Positions 8,803 through 18,440 are shown, numbered from the stretch's first letter. The stretch: DNA of 64,000 nucleotides from Mycobacterium sp. 050128 (GCF_036409155.1 NZ_JAZGLW010000001.1:682001-746000); one strand, 5' to 3'. Numbers and translations: made by a program. The notes: generated by a model from the sequence alone, not told the origin.

Positions 8803-10404
8803 ATGAGTGACGATTTGTTGCGCCATCCGACCCATAACGGCCATCTGCTGGTGGGCGCGCTCAAGCGCCACAAGAACCGGCCGGTGCTGTTCCTCGGCGA
8901 CACCACGCTGACCGGTGGCGAACTGGCCGAGCGGATCAGCCAGTACACCCAGGCGTTCGAGGCGCTTGGCGCCGGCACCGGTGTCACGGTGGGGCTGCTG
9001 GCACTGAACCGCCCCGAGGTGCTGATGATCCTCGGCGCCAGCCAGACCCAGGGCTACCGGCGTACCGCGCTCCATCCGCTCGGCTCGCTGGACGACCACG
9101 CCTACGTGCTGTCGGACTGCGGTGCCAGCTCGCTGATCGTGGACCCCAACCCGGCGTTCGTGGAGCGCGCACTGGGCCTGCTGGAAAAGGTCGACTCGCT
9201 CAAACAGATCCTGACGATCGGCCCGGTTCCCGAGGCGCTGGCCGGGGTGGCCGTGGACCTGTCGGCCGAGGCGGCCAAGTACCAGCCCAAGCCGCTGGTG
9301 GTCGCCGAGCTGCCGCCCGACCACATTGGCGGCATGGCCTACACCGGCGGCACCACCGGCAAGCCCAAGGGCGTGCTGGGCACCACCGGAAACATCGCCA
9401 CCATGACCCAGATCCAGCTCTCCGAATGGGAGTGGCCGGAGAACCCGCGGTTCTTGATGTGCACGCCGCTGTCGCACGCCGGGGCGGCGTTCTTCACGCC
9501 GACCGTGGTCAAGGGCGGCGAGATGGTGGTGCTGAGCAAGTTCGACCCGGCCGAGGTGCTCAAAACCATTGAAGAACAAAAGATTACGGCCACCATGCTG
9601 GTGCCCTCGATGCTCTACGCACTGATGGACCACCCGGATTCGCAGACCCGGGACCTGTCCTCGCTGGAAACCGTCTACTACGGCGCCTCGGCGATGAACC
9701 CGGTGAGGCTGGCCGAGGCGATCCGGCGGTTCGGCCCGATATTCGCGCAGTACTACGGCCAGTCCGAGGCGCCGATGGTGATCACCTATCTGGCCAAGTC
9801 CGAGCACGACGAGAAGCGGCTGACGTCGTGCGGACGCCCGACGCTGTTCGCCCGGGTTGCGCTGTTGGGCGAGGACGGCAAGCCGGTGCCGCAGGGCGAG
9901 CCGGGCGAGATCTGCGTCAGCGGACCGCTGCTGGCGGGTGGCTACTGGCATTTACCCGAAGAGACGGCGAAGACTTTTAAAGACGGCTGGCTGCACACCG
10001 GCGACATGGCCCGCGAGGACGAGGACGGCTTCTACTTCATCGTCGACAGGGTCAAGGACATGATCGTCACCGGCGGTTTCAACGTCTTCCCACGCGAGGT
10101 CGAGGACGTGATCGCCGAGCATCCGTCCATCGCGCAGGTGTGTGTGGTCGGGGCGCCGGATGACAAGTGGGGCGAGGCCGTCACCGCGGTGGTGGTGCTG
10201 CGCGCCGATGCACCGACCCACGAGGCCGCGATCGAGGCGATGACGGCCGAGATCCAGGCCGCGGTCAAGGAGCGCAAGGGCTCGGTGCAGTCGCCCAAGC
10301 GGATCGAAATCGTCGACGCGCTGCCGTTGACCGGGCTGGGCAAGCCGGACAAGAAGGCCGTGCGCGCGCGGTTCTGGGAAGGCGCCGCCCGCTCGGTGGG
10401 CTAA
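8803..10404 (+). CDS. fadD8: Fatty-acyl/steroid-CoA ligase family (FadD8)
   Basis: A 533-residue ANL-superfamily adenylate-forming enzyme that would activate a carboxylic acid to its CoA thioester. The P-loop-like motif YTGGTTGKPKG is at 180-190, YYGQSEAPM (A5) near 318, GWLHTGDMAREDEDGFYF (A7) near 399, and the hinge DRVKDMIVTGGFNVFP near 415. The catalytic lysine lies in LTGLGKPDKK near the C-terminus. The ATG at 8803 follows a -10 hexamer by six bases. A KstR-type operator in front suggests sterol- or cholesterol-linked expression; the substrate itself cannot be read from sequence. Confidence 0.88.
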   Translation: MSDDLLRHPTHNGHLLVGALKRHKNRPVLFLGDTTLTGGELAERISQYTQAFEALGAGTGVTVGLLALNRPEVLMILGASQTQGYRRTALHPLGSLDDHAYVLSDCGASSLIVDPNPAFVERALGLLEKVDSLKQILTIGPVPEALAGVAVDLSAEAAKYQPKPLVVAELPPDHIGGMAYTGGTTGKPKGVLGTTGNIATMTQIQLSEWEWPENPRFLMCTPLSHAGAAFFTPTVVKGGEMVVLSKFDPAEVLKTIEEQKITATMLVPSMLYALMDHPDSQTRDLSSLETVYYGASAMNPVRLAEAIRRFGPIFAQYYGQSEAPMVITYLAKSEHDEKRLTSCGRPTLFARVALLGEDGKPVPQGEPGEICVSGPLLAGGYWHLPEETAKTFKDGWLHTGDMAREDEDGFYFIVDRVKDMIVTGGFNVFPREVEDVIAEHPSIAQVCVVGAPDDKWGEAVTAVVVLRADAPTHEAAIEAMTAEIQAAVKERKGSVQSPKRIEIVDALPLTGLGKPDKKAVRARFWEGAARSVG

Positions 10405-10419
10405 GTCGGCCGGCTCGAG

Positions 10420-10470
10420 CGCCCGGCCGGCCGGGCGTTCGTGTCCCAGCGCCCGGCTGGCCGGGCGCTG
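10420..10470. terminator. Two tandem GC hairpins between convergent genes
   Basis: The first is an 18-base perfect palindrome (10420-10437, arms CGCCCGGCC/GGCCGGGCG). The second has 11-base perfect arms (10447-10457 CAGCGCCCGGC, 10460-10470 GCCGGGCGCTG). The two are near copies. They lie between the stops of fadD8 and the convergent tetR gene and have no U-run, as is common for mycobacterial intrinsic terminators. A bidirectional terminator is the simplest reading. Confidence 0.6.
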
Positions 10471-10488
10471 GCGGTCGACAGAGCGGGC

Positions 10489-11037
10489 CTACGTGGCGAT
10501 GCCGGCGACCAGCAGGTCGAGCATGCGGCCGGTCTGCTCCGGTGAGCCGGTGGCCAGAAAGATTCCGATGAGGCTGGACACCACGTCATCGGCCCGGACG
10601 TCGGCGCGCAGGCTGCCGTCGTCGGCTCCGGCCCGCAACAACCTCTCGACGGCACCGACGACGCTGTCGTAGGTCTGGCTGCGCTGCACGACACCGGAGT
10701 CGAACATCGCGTGCAGCGACTCCGCCATGCCACGCTTGGCGGCCACGAAGCCGGCGTAGCGGTCCATCCAGCGCCGCAGCGCGGTCTTGGGCGGATGCCT
10801 GTCCAGCAGCTGCTCGGCCGCCGCGGCCACCTCGGCGAGCTCGGCGCGGAAAATCGCCTCGACGAGCGCCTCCCGGCTGGGGAAATGCCGGTACAGCGTG
10901 CCGATTCCGACGCCGGCGGCGCGCGCGATCGACTCCAGCGATACCGCGCGCCCATCGGCGGTGGCAAACGCCGCGGTCGCCACCTCGAGGAGCTTTTCGC
11001 GATTTCGGCGCGCGTCGGACCGGGTACTGCCAGCCAA
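10489..11037 (-). CDS. TetR-family repressor next to an aldo-keto reductase
   Basis: A 182-residue TetR-family regulator. The N-terminal helix-turn-helix is at about residues 33-58 (SLESIARAAGVGIGTLYRHF, the conserved recognition-helix ending). The C-terminal ligand domain is helical. The start appears to be TTG at 11037, directly abutting an inverted repeat at 11039-11052. A second matching inverted repeat lies before the divergent aldo-keto reductase gene, so the protein most likely represses both itself and that gene. I recall the toxin-antitoxin pair Rv0549c/Rv0550c at this position in M. tuberculosis, so this pair would be a local replacement. Confidence 0.87.
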   Translation of the reverse strand: MAGSTRSDARRNREKLLEVATAAFATADGRAVSLESIARAAGVGIGTLYRHFPSREALVEAIFRAELAEVAAAAEQLLDRHPPKTALRRWMDRYAGFVAAKRGMAESLHAMFDSGVVQRSQTYDSVVGAVERLLRAGADDGSLRADVRADDVVSSLIGIFLATGSPEQTGRMLDLLVAGIAT

Positions 11038-11038
11038 G

Positions 11039-11088
11039 CGGAGGCTCCTCCGTTTCTGCTACTCTCGATCAAGCGGAGGGGCCTCCGC
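11039..11088. promoter_or_regulatory. Twin TetR operators in a divergent promoter region
   Basis: There are two inverted repeats with the same core: 11039-11052 (CGGAGG CT CCTCCG) and 11073-11088 (GCGGAGG GG CCTCCGC). Their centres are 35 bases apart. The first abuts the TTG start of the tetR gene and the second lies 32 bases before the aldo-keto reductase ATG, each well placed to block one promoter. Confidence 0.7.
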
Positions 11089-11120
11089 ATTCTCCAGTGT
11101 CTCACGGGATAAGGAGCACC

Positions 11121-12059
11121 ATGACGGACAAACCACAGCCCGGCGGCTTGGGCAGTATCGGCGCGGCGGCGGTCGCCCGCGTCGGGTACGGCGCCATGCA
11201 GCTGTTCGAGACCTCGCCCGACGACGCCGCGGCGGTGCTGCGTCGCGCCGTCGAACTGGGCGTCAACCACATCGACACCGCGTCGTTCTACGGCCCCGGC
11301 GAGGTGAATCGCCGCATCCGCGCGGCGCTGGCCCCCTACCCCGAAGACCTCGTCATTGTCAGCAAGGTCGGGGCGAGGTGGACCGGCGACGACCCGACGC
11401 CGCTAGCCGCCGCCCAGCAGCCCGCTGAACTTCGCGCGGCCGTCGAAGACGATCTGAGTCAGCTGGGCCTGGACTGCATTCCGGTGGTCAATTTGCGGCG
11501 GATGGACCTTGGCCCGGGCGTGGCCGCCGAGGGCGACCAAATCGTCGACCTCGACGACCAGCTGGCTGAGATGATCAAGCTGCGCGACGAAGGCAAGATC
11601 GGGGCAATCGGCGTCAGCAGTGTGCCGCTCGACGTGCTGCGCCGGGCCTTGCCGGCGAACATCGTCTGCGTGCAGAACGCCTACAGCCTGCTCGACCGCT
11701 CGCAGGAGGAGATGATCGACGCCTGCACGGCCGAGGGCATCGCCTGGGTGCCGTACATCCCCCTCGGGTCGTCATTTCCGGGCTATCCCAAGGTCGCCGA
11801 CAACCCCGTCGTGATCGACATCGCCGGCGAAATCGGCGCGACACCATCCCAGGTCGGCTTGGCGTGGTTGCTGGCGCACGCGCCGACCACGCTGCTGATT
11901 CCGGGGACGCGCTCGATCGACCATCTCGAGGAGAACATCGGCGCGGCTGACGTCGCGCTGAGCGGCGAGGCGATCGCTGCGCTGGACGCCATCACCACCC
12001 CGGGGACGGACCCGTGGGCGCACGGTGTCGAACCCTTCTTGGAGGCGACGCAGAGCTGA
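11121..12059 (+). CDS. Aldo/keto reductase family oxidoreductase
   Basis: A 312-residue NADP-type (beta/alpha)8 aldo-keto reductase. The catalytic Asp and Tyr are in NHIDTASFYGPGEVN (about residues 50-64), and the lysine is in IVSKVGARW. At the place of the usual catalytic histidine the sequence reads VVNLRRMD, with Asn. The C-terminal cofactor segment is LIPGTRSIDHLEEN. The ATG at 11121 has a good ribosome site (AAGGAG, eight bases upstream). It is divergent from the TetR gene and shares its twin operators, so it is probably induced by that regulator's ligand. The substrate is unknown. Confidence 0.87.
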   Translation: MTDKPQPGGLGSIGAAAVARVGYGAMQLFETSPDDAAAVLRRAVELGVNHIDTASFYGPGEVNRRIRAALAPYPEDLVIVSKVGARWTGDDPTPLAAAQQPAELRAAVEDDLSQLGLDCIPVVNLRRMDLGPGVAAEGDQIVDLDDQLAEMIKLRDEGKIGAIGVSSVPLDVLRRALPANIVCVQNAYSLLDRSQEEMIDACTAEGIAWVPYIPLGSSFPGYPKVADNPVVIDIAGEIGATPSQVGLAWLLAHAPTTLLIPGTRSIDHLEENIGAADVALSGEAIAALDAITTPGTDPWAHGVEPFLEATQS

Positions 12060-12072
12060 CTACTGTGGTCGC

Positions 12073-12522
12073 ATGGGCAATCCGATCAAGCCGCCGTGGT
12101 GGCTGAAGCCGGCCAACAAACTCTTCATCCAGATGTCGCGGCTGGGAATGAGTTTCGGCGGCGAAAGTCCCGTCGTGCTGACGGTGCCGGGACGCAAATC
12201 GGGACGTGAGCGCTCGACGCCGGTGACGCCGATGACCGTCGACGCCAAACAGTACGTCGTCGCCGGATTCCCCGGCGCCGACTGGGTGGCCAACGTGCGG
12301 GCCGCCGGACAGGCGACCGTGGCCCGCGGCCGCCGCACCGAGCGGGTGCGGATGGTGGAGTTATCCGCGGCCGACGGCCGGCCGATTCTGCGGCTGTTCC
12401 CCCAAGAGGTGCCCACGGGTGTGGGATTCATGAAGCGGTCCGGACTCGTCACCGAGGGCAGTCCCGACGAGTTCGAGCGTCTGGCGGGCCGCTGCGCGGT
12501 GTTCCGCCTGGACCCCGCATAG
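12073..12522 (+). CDS. Deazaflavin (F420)-dependent nitroreductase-family protein (DUF385)
   Basis: A 149-residue split-barrel protein of the Ddn/DUF385 family, which uses cofactor F420 in mycobacteria. Family features are VVLTVPGRKSGRERSTPVTP (about 36-55, the loop contacting the F420 phosphate and tail) and FPGADWVANVRAAG (about 72-85). The ATG at 12073 is preceded by TACTGT (12061-12066) at a six-base gap, indicating a leaderless transcript, so the longer frame starting at 12025 inside the upstream gene is rejected. It lies 13 bases after the aldo-keto reductase and 7 before menB. Its substrate is not known. Confidence 0.85.
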   Translation: MGNPIKPPWWLKPANKLFIQMSRLGMSFGGESPVVLTVPGRKSGRERSTPVTPMTVDAKQYVVAGFPGADWVANVRAAGQATVARGRRTERVRMVELSAADGRPILRLFPQEVPTGVGFMKRSGLVTEGSPDEFERLAGRCAVFRLDPA

Positions 12523-12529
12523 GAGTTGA

Positions 12530-13438
<909 letters not shown>

Positions 13439-13445
13439 GGTCCGC

Positions 13446-14351
13446 TCACAGCACCAGAATCAGCGACCACCAGGCCCATGTCGTCAGCATCGACACCGGA
13501 ACTCCGATCCCGATCAGCAGGGCGATCAGTTCCGGCTCCAGGTCGTACTCCATCGCGATGATGCTCGCACCGAGCATCGGCGGCATCGCCATTTCCAGCA
13601 TCGCCACCTTGGCGACGGGATCGCTGGCCTGGTCGAGCGCAAGGTACAGGAGCGCGAGAGCCAGGGGCGCTAGGAACAGCCGATAGCCCAGACCCACGCA
13701 CAACGGCAAGATGCGGCCGGCCACCCGGTCCAGCCGCAGGGCATAGCCCACGGCCGCCATCGCCAGCGGCGTCAACGTCTGCGCCAGCACATCGATGATC
13801 TCCGTCAGCCACATCGGACGGTCCAGATGATTGGTGGCGAACGCGATGAGAATCGCCAGGAAAGGCGGGAAGGTCGCGATCCGCTTGGCAACCTTGCGCC
13901 AGCTGAATTCGCTCGAACTCGCCACCGAGGCGATCGCGATGCCCACGGTGGAGACCGCGAGATACGAACCGCACAGATCCATCACGATGCCCAGGGCCAA
14001 ATACTTTTCGCCGGCGTAGGCGATGATCAGCGGCAGTCCCAGAAACGCCGTGTTACACCAGCCGCTGGCAAGCAGCAACGCGCCGGTGCGTTGCCGCGAC
14101 CAGCGCAGCGCACGACAGATGGGAACGATCACGGCGATGGCGAAGACCACGTCGAGCCACGGCGTCGCCACGGCAAGCCACCAGTCCGGGCGGATCGTCA
14201 GGTTGTGCACGCTGTGAAAGGCCGCCGCCGGAAGAGCCACGTTGATCACCCAGCCGCCCAGCACCTGTGTCGCGTTGTCGGGTAACCGTCCCGACAGTCG
14301 CAACGCCACACCGATGACCAGGCAGGCTAAGACCAACGCGATTTGCTGCAT
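13446..14351 (-). CDS. AEC-family (auxin efflux carrier-like) transporter
   Basis: A 301-residue polytopic membrane protein with about ten hydrophobic segments in two halves, typical of the AEC/BART carrier family. It has the N-terminal LACLVIGVALRLSGRLPD and, in the second half, LAMAAVGYALRLDR and the closing MPPMLGASIIAMEY region. Members export small carboxylates or other anions; the substrate here is unknown. The ATG at 14351 is chosen because the protein begins at the first membrane segment and the upstream frame is an unrelated charged stretch. It is convergent with menB (7-base gap) and divergent from the SDR gene. Confidence 0.82.
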   Translation of the reverse strand: MQQIALVLACLVIGVALRLSGRLPDNATQVLGGWVINVALPAAAFHSVHNLTIRPDWWLAVATPWLDVVFAIAVIVPICRALRWSRQRTGALLLASGWCNTAFLGLPLIIAYAGEKYLALGIVMDLCGSYLAVSTVGIAIASVASSSEFSWRKVAKRIATFPPFLAILIAFATNHLDRPMWLTEIIDVLAQTLTPLAMAAVGYALRLDRVAGRILPLCVGLGYRLFLAPLALALLYLALDQASDPVAKVAMLEMAMPPMLGASIIAMEYDLEPELIALLIGIGVPVSMLTTWAWWSLILVL

Positions 14352-14463
14352 GAAACCCGCTTTCTCGACGGCCCGAGCCGCAGGGCGAACAAGACGTTTC
14401 CGACGCATTGAAGCAACCCGCCGCACCCTTGCGTGACCCAGCCGCCGAATAGACTCCGGGCCT

Positions 14464-15360
14464 GTGAGCAAGAGTCCGATTCGCCGGTTCGCCGACCAGA
14501 TTGTGCTGGCCAGCATGCGGCCGCCCATGTCTCCGCAACTGCTGGTCAACCGGCCCGCGATCAAGCCGATCGACCTGGACGGCAAGCGAATCCTGCTGAC
14601 CGGGGCGTCGTCGGGCATCGGCGAAGCCGGCGCCGAGCGGCTGGCCGAGCAGGGCGCCACCGTGGTGGTCGTCGCCCGCCGGCGCGACCTGCTCGACGCG
14701 CTCGCCGACCGCATCACCGCCGCGGGCGGCACGGCGCTGTCGATCCCCTGCGACGTCTCGGACATGGATGCCGTGGATGCATTGGTCGCCGACGTCGACG
14801 AGCGTCTCGGCGGGATCGACATCCTGATCAACAACGCCGGCCGGTCCATCCGCCGGCCGCTGGCCGAGTCGCTGGAGCGCTGGCACGACGTCGAGCGGAC
14901 CATGGTGCTCAACTACTACGCGCCGCTGCGGCTGATCCGCGGCTTCGCGCCGGGCATGCTGGAGCGCGGCGACGGCCACATCATCAACGTCTCGACCTGG
15001 GGAGTGCTGTCCGAGGCGTCGCCGTTGTTCGCCCCCTACAACGCATCCAAGGCGGCACTGTCCGCGGTGAGCCGCGTCGCCGAAACCGAGTGGGGCCGAC
15101 GGGGTGTGCACTCGACGACGCTGTACTACCCATTGGTGGCCACGCCGATGATCGAGCCGACGAAGGCCTACGACGGATTGCCCGCGCTGACGTCAGAAGA
15201 AGCCGCCGAGTGGATGGTCACCGCAGCCCGCACCCGGCCGGTGCGGATCGCCCCGCGAATGGCGATCGCGGCCCGGGCACTCGACACCATCGGGCCCCGC
15301 TGGGTGAACACCCTGATGCAGCGCCAGAACCTACAGCCCAATCGCGAGAACGGGAGCTGA
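14464..15360 (+). CDS. Short-chain dehydrogenase/reductase (Rv0547c-like)
   Basis: A 298-residue classical SDR oxidoreductase. The cofactor motif TGASSGIG is at 46-53, the structural NNAG at about 120, a serine lies in NVSTWG, and YNASK (Tyr/Lys pair) at about 194-198. The ~40-residue N-terminal extension is typical of the mycobacterial Rv0547c group. The R-R-D pattern after beta strand 2 (VVARRRDLL) favours NADP. The GTG start is supported by TAGACT (14450-14455) eight bases upstream. The substrate is unknown; a lipid substrate is common for the group but not shown here. Confidence 0.85.
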   Translation: MSKSPIRRFADQIVLASMRPPMSPQLLVNRPAIKPIDLDGKRILLTGASSGIGEAGAERLAEQGATVVVVARRRDLLDALADRITAAGGTALSIPCDVSDMDAVDALVADVDERLGGIDILINNAGRSIRRPLAESLERWHDVERTMVLNYYAPLRLIRGFAPGMLERGDGHIINVSTWGVLSEASPLFAPYNASKAALSAVSRVAETEWGRRGVHSTTLYYPLVATPMIEPTKAYDGLPALTSEEAAEWMVTAARTRPVRIAPRMAIAARALDTIGPRWVNTLMQRQNLQPNRENGS

Positions 15361-15396
15361 CCGCCTTCGGAGTGTTAGCGTTGCCCTCTCAGGACT

Positions 15397-16029
15397 ATGT
15401 CGGATCTCTGGACCACCATTGCTGCCGAGCGCGGTGCGCTCGCGATGGATCTCGCCGACCTCACGCCGACGCAATGGGATCAGCCGTCACTTTGCCCGGG
15501 CTGGACAGTGCGCGATGTGGTCGCTCACCTGTCGGCGACGGCCTCGCTGAATCCGGCCTCGTTCTTTGCCGCAATGGCGAAGGCCCGGTTCAACTTCGAC
15601 AGGTTCGCCAACGACCAGATCGTCAAGCACCTCGGGCGTGACGCGGCAGCCACGCTGGGCGAATTCCGCGGCGTGCAGGACTCCACCTCCGCGCCGCCGG
15701 GCCCCAAAATCTCCTGGCTCGGTGAGGTGGTGATCCACGGCGCCGACATCCGCCGACCGCTGGGCATCCCGCACAGCTACGACTTGGACACCGTTCGCCG
15801 GGTGATCGACTTCTACCGGGGCTCCAACATGCTCATCGGCGCCAAGAAGCGCATCGGGGGGCTGAGCTTGTCTGCCACGGACTGCGACTGGCAGCACGGA
15901 CGGGGCGACACCGTCGAGGGCCCGCTGCTGTCGTTGCTGCTTGCCATGACCGGACGGGCCAGCGCGTGCGCCGAGCTCACCGGGCCGGGCGTGGCCTTGT
16001 TGCAACGCCGATGCGCGTCGGCGACGTGA
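15397..16029 (+). CDS. DinB-like mycothiol-dependent maleylpyruvate isomerase-family protein
   Basis: A 210-residue protein of the TIGR03083/MDMPI family, four-helix bundles often using mycothiol. The metal-ligand pattern is visible: H44 in VVAHLSAT, and E110 and H114 in WLGEVVIHGADIRR. The early motif PSLCPGWTVRDVVAH is diagnostic. Family members include thiol-dependent isomerases and transferases; the reaction here is unknown. It is followed 13 bases later by a glyoxalase-fold gene, so the two may form a small thiol/electrophile-handling unit (inference). Confidence 0.82.
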   Translation: MSDLWTTIAAERGALAMDLADLTPTQWDQPSLCPGWTVRDVVAHLSATASLNPASFFAAMAKARFNFDRFANDQIVKHLGRDAAATLGEFRGVQDSTSAPPGPKISWLGEVVIHGADIRRPLGIPHSYDLDTVRRVIDFYRGSNMLIGAKKRIGGLSLSATDCDWQHGRGDTVEGPLLSLLLAMTGRASACAELTGPGVALLQRRCASAT

Positions 16030-16042
16030 TAGACACGAGCTT

Positions 16043-16450
16043 ATGGAGATCCTGTTCAGCCGAATGCTGCTTCGGCCGGCTGACTATCAGCGGTCGTTGA
16101 CGTTCTACCGCGACGAAATCGGCCTGGCCATCTACCGCGACTATGGTGCTGGCACAGTGTTTTTCGCGGGCCAATCTTTGCTGGAGCTAACCGGCTGGAG
16201 CGACGGCGAGCGCGCCCAAGGACCCTTCCCCGGCGCGTTGTGGCTGCAGGTCCGCGACATCGAGACAACCCAGGCCGAACTGGTAAGCCGCGGGGTGCCG
16301 ATTGCCCGCGAGGCGCGCCGCGAGCCGTGGGGTCTCAAAGAGATGCACGTGACCGATCCGGATGGCATTACGCTCATCTTCGTCGAGGTTCCGGGCGACC
16401 ACCCGTTACGCCGCGACACCCGAGGTGAACAGCAGGGAACGGCTGGTTAA
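16043..16450 (+). CDS. Glyoxalase/VOC-superfamily protein (Rv0546c-like)
   Basis: A 135-residue protein with one full VOC (glyoxalase I/bleomycin-resistance/dioxygenase) fold. It opens FSRMLLRPADYQRSLTFYRDEIGL and ends with the characteristic KEMHVTDPDGITLIFVEVP. A glutamate in FVEV is in the usual metal-ligand position. The substrate is unknown. It matches the position and size of Rv0546c, just before pitA, and probably forms an operon with the MDMPI-like gene. Confidence 0.83.
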   Translation: MEILFSRMLLRPADYQRSLTFYRDEIGLAIYRDYGAGTVFFAGQSLLELTGWSDGERAQGPFPGALWLQVRDIETTQAELVSRGVPIAREARREPWGLKEMHVTDPDGITLIFVEVPGDHPLRRDTRGEQQGTAG

Positions 16451-16547
16451 CTGACAGGTAACATCTGGCGACGACTGATGATATACCTGCGATTCACCTA
16501 GTTGAGCATTCGACAATTTAATTCCCCAACCATCAGAATCAGGCGCT

Positions 16548-17753
16548 GTGGACATACAACTGTTCCTCCTAATCATTGTCGTAGTCACGGCATTGGCATT
16601 CGATTTCACCAACGGCTTCCATGACACCGCGAACGCCATGGCGACCTCGATCGCCAGTGGTGCCCTGAAGCCCAAAACAGCAGTCGCGCTCTCCGCGGTG
16701 CTCAATCTGGTGGGCGCGTTCCTGTCGACCACCGTTGCGGCCACCATCGCCAAGGGCCTCATCGATTCCAGCATCGTGTCACTGGAACTGGTGTTCGCCG
16801 GCTTGGTCGGCGGCGTCGTCTGGAACCTACTGACTTGGCTGCTCGGTATCCCCTCGAGCTCGTCGCACGCGCTGATCGGCGGCATCATCGGTGCCACGAT
16901 CGCGGCCGTCGGCGCGCACGGGGTGATCTGGTCGGGCGTGATGTCCAAGGCGATCATCCCGGCCGTCATCTCGGTGTTCGTGGCCCTGTTGGTCGGCGCC
17001 TGCGCGACCTGGGCGGTCTTCCGGATCACCCGGGGCCTGCACAAGGAGCGCACCGAAGCCGGGTTCCGGCGCGGCCAGATCGGCTCGGCGTCGCTGGTCT
17101 CGCTGGCGCACGGCACCAACGACGCCCAGAAGACGATGGGCATCATCTTCCTGGCGCTGATGTCCTACGGCTCGGTCAGCAAGAGCGCCGCGGTCCCGCC
17201 GATGTGGGTCATCGTTTGCTGCGCCATAGCGATGGCCACGGGTACCTACCTGGGCGGTTGGCGGATCATCCGCACGCTGGGCAAGGGCCTCGTGGAAATC
17301 ACGTCGCCGCAGGGCATGGCTGCCGAATCATCCTCTGCCGCAGTGATTCTGCTGTCCGCACACTTCGGCTACGCGCTGTCGACCACGCAGGTCTGCACCG
17401 GCTCGGTGATGGGCAGCGGGCTGGGCAAGCCCGGCGGTGAGGTCCGCTGGGGCGTCGCCGGACGGATGGCCGTTGCTTGGGTGGTGACGCTTCCGCTGGC
17501 CGGCCTGGTCGGTGCGGTCACCTACTGGATCGTCCACTACATCGGCGGATACCCCGGCGCCGTCGTCGGCTTCGGGCTCCTGGTCGCGGTCTCGGCCGCC
17601 ATCTACATCCGGTCTCGCAAGAACAAGGTCGACCAACACAACGTCAACGACGAATGGAAGGGCGACCTGACCGCCGGCCTCGATGAGAAAAGCCCGACCG
17701 GTGGGGCCAAGGTGGGCGCCGCTGCCGGTTCCGACGACGTGAGTGTGGGGTAG
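16548..17753 (+). CDS. pitA: Low-affinity inorganic phosphate transporter (PiT family)
   Basis: A 401-residue integral membrane protein of the PiT/PHO4 family, which couples metal-phosphate uptake to an ion gradient. The two family signature repeats are present: DFTNGFHDTANAMATSIASG near residue 17 and LAHGTNDAQKTMGI near residue 184. About ten transmembrane segments lie around a hydrophilic central region, with a short charged C-terminal tail. The GTG start places the first membrane segment at the N-terminus. The 97-base gap before it is AT-rich, with a possible TATACCT -10 region. The two small genes after it share its direction. Confidence 0.92.
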   Translation: MDIQLFLLIIVVVTALAFDFTNGFHDTANAMATSIASGALKPKTAVALSAVLNLVGAFLSTTVAATIAKGLIDSSIVSLELVFAGLVGGVVWNLLTWLLGIPSSSSHALIGGIIGATIAAVGAHGVIWSGVMSKAIIPAVISVFVALLVGACATWAVFRITRGLHKERTEAGFRRGQIGSASLVSLAHGTNDAQKTMGIIFLALMSYGSVSKSAAVPPMWVIVCCAIAMATGTYLGGWRIIRTLGKGLVEITSPQGMAAESSSAAVILLSAHFGYALSTTQVCTGSVMGSGLGKPGGEVRWGVAGRMAVAWVVTLPLAGLVGAVTYWIVHYIGGYPGAVVGFGLLVAVSAAIYIRSRKNKVDQHNVNDEWKGDLTAGLDEKSPTGGAKVGAAAGSDDVSVG

Positions 17754-17759
17754 CGTCCG

Positions 17760-18059
17760 ATGAGTCAACTGAGCGAGTGGTTCAACTACGAGGCAACGCT
17801 GAAGATCCTGCTCTTCAGCATGCTGGCCGGCGCTTTCCTACCCGGGCTGTTCGCGGTGGGGATCCGGCTGCAAGCGCTCGGCTCCGGCGATGTCGGCGCC
17901 GACGGCAGCACGTCCCAGCCGAACCCGCTGCTATCCGTCCTGGCCTGGCTGATCTACGCACTGGTGGTGACGGTGATCGTTGTTGGCGTGTTATTCATCG
18001 CGCGCGATTTCATTGCGCATCACACCGGGTATCCCTTCTTAGGGGCCAAGCTTAAGTAA
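17760..18059 (+). CDS. Small membrane protein downstream of pitA (Rv0544c-like)
   Basis: A 99-residue protein with two or three hydrophobic helices: about 13-38 (FSMLAGAFLPGLFAVGIRL) and 56-82 (LSVLAWLIYALVVTVIVVGVL). It starts with ATG six bases after the pitA stop and is therefore almost certainly co-expressed with it. It belongs to an uncharacterised actinobacterial family corresponding to Rv0544c. A role as a transporter accessory is possible from position only. Confidence 0.75.
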   Translation: MSQLSEWFNYEATLKILLFSMLAGAFLPGLFAVGIRLQALGSGDVGADGSTSQPNPLLSVLAWLIYALVVTVIVVGVLFIARDFIAHHTGYPFLGAKLK

Positions 18060-18110
18060 CATCGAATCGTCGTCCACCGAACTACCGAGCCCCCGGGCGG
18101 AGTTGATCGA

Positions 18111-18440
18111 ATGAACCGATTCCTCACCTCGGTTGTCTCGTGGTTGCGCGCGGGTTATCCGGAGGGCATTCCCCCGACGGATACCTTCGCCCTGCTGGCG
18201 CTGTTGGCTAACCGGCTGTCCAACGACGAGGTCCGGCTGGTGGCCAACGCGCTGATGGAACGCGGCGATTTCGACAACATCGATATCGGCGTGATGATCA
18301 GCAAGTTGACCGACGAGCTGCCGTCGCCCGAGGACATCGAGCGGGTGCGTGCGCGGCTGGCCGCCCAGGGCTGGCCCCTGGACGACCCGTACGACGACGA
18401 TGACGAGCTCGATGGCCTCGATGGCGGAGCGCACGCATAG
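18111..18440 (+). CDS. DUF3349 cytoplasmic protein (Rv0543c-like)
   Basis: A 109-residue mostly helical protein of the DUF3349 family. It starts with LTSVVSWLRAGYPEGIPPTD, contains the conserved RLSNDEVRLVANAL helix, and ends in an Asp-rich tail (DDPYDDDDELDGLDGG). No catalytic motif is visible. Rv0543c has the same size and position between the pitA cluster and menE. The acidic tail suggests protein-protein contact, but no function is known. Confidence 0.78.
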   Translation: MNRFLTSVVSWLRAGYPEGIPPTDTFALLALLANRLSNDEVRLVANALMERGDFDNIDIGVMISKLTDELPSPEDIERVRARLAAQGWPLDDPYDDDDELDGLDGGAHA

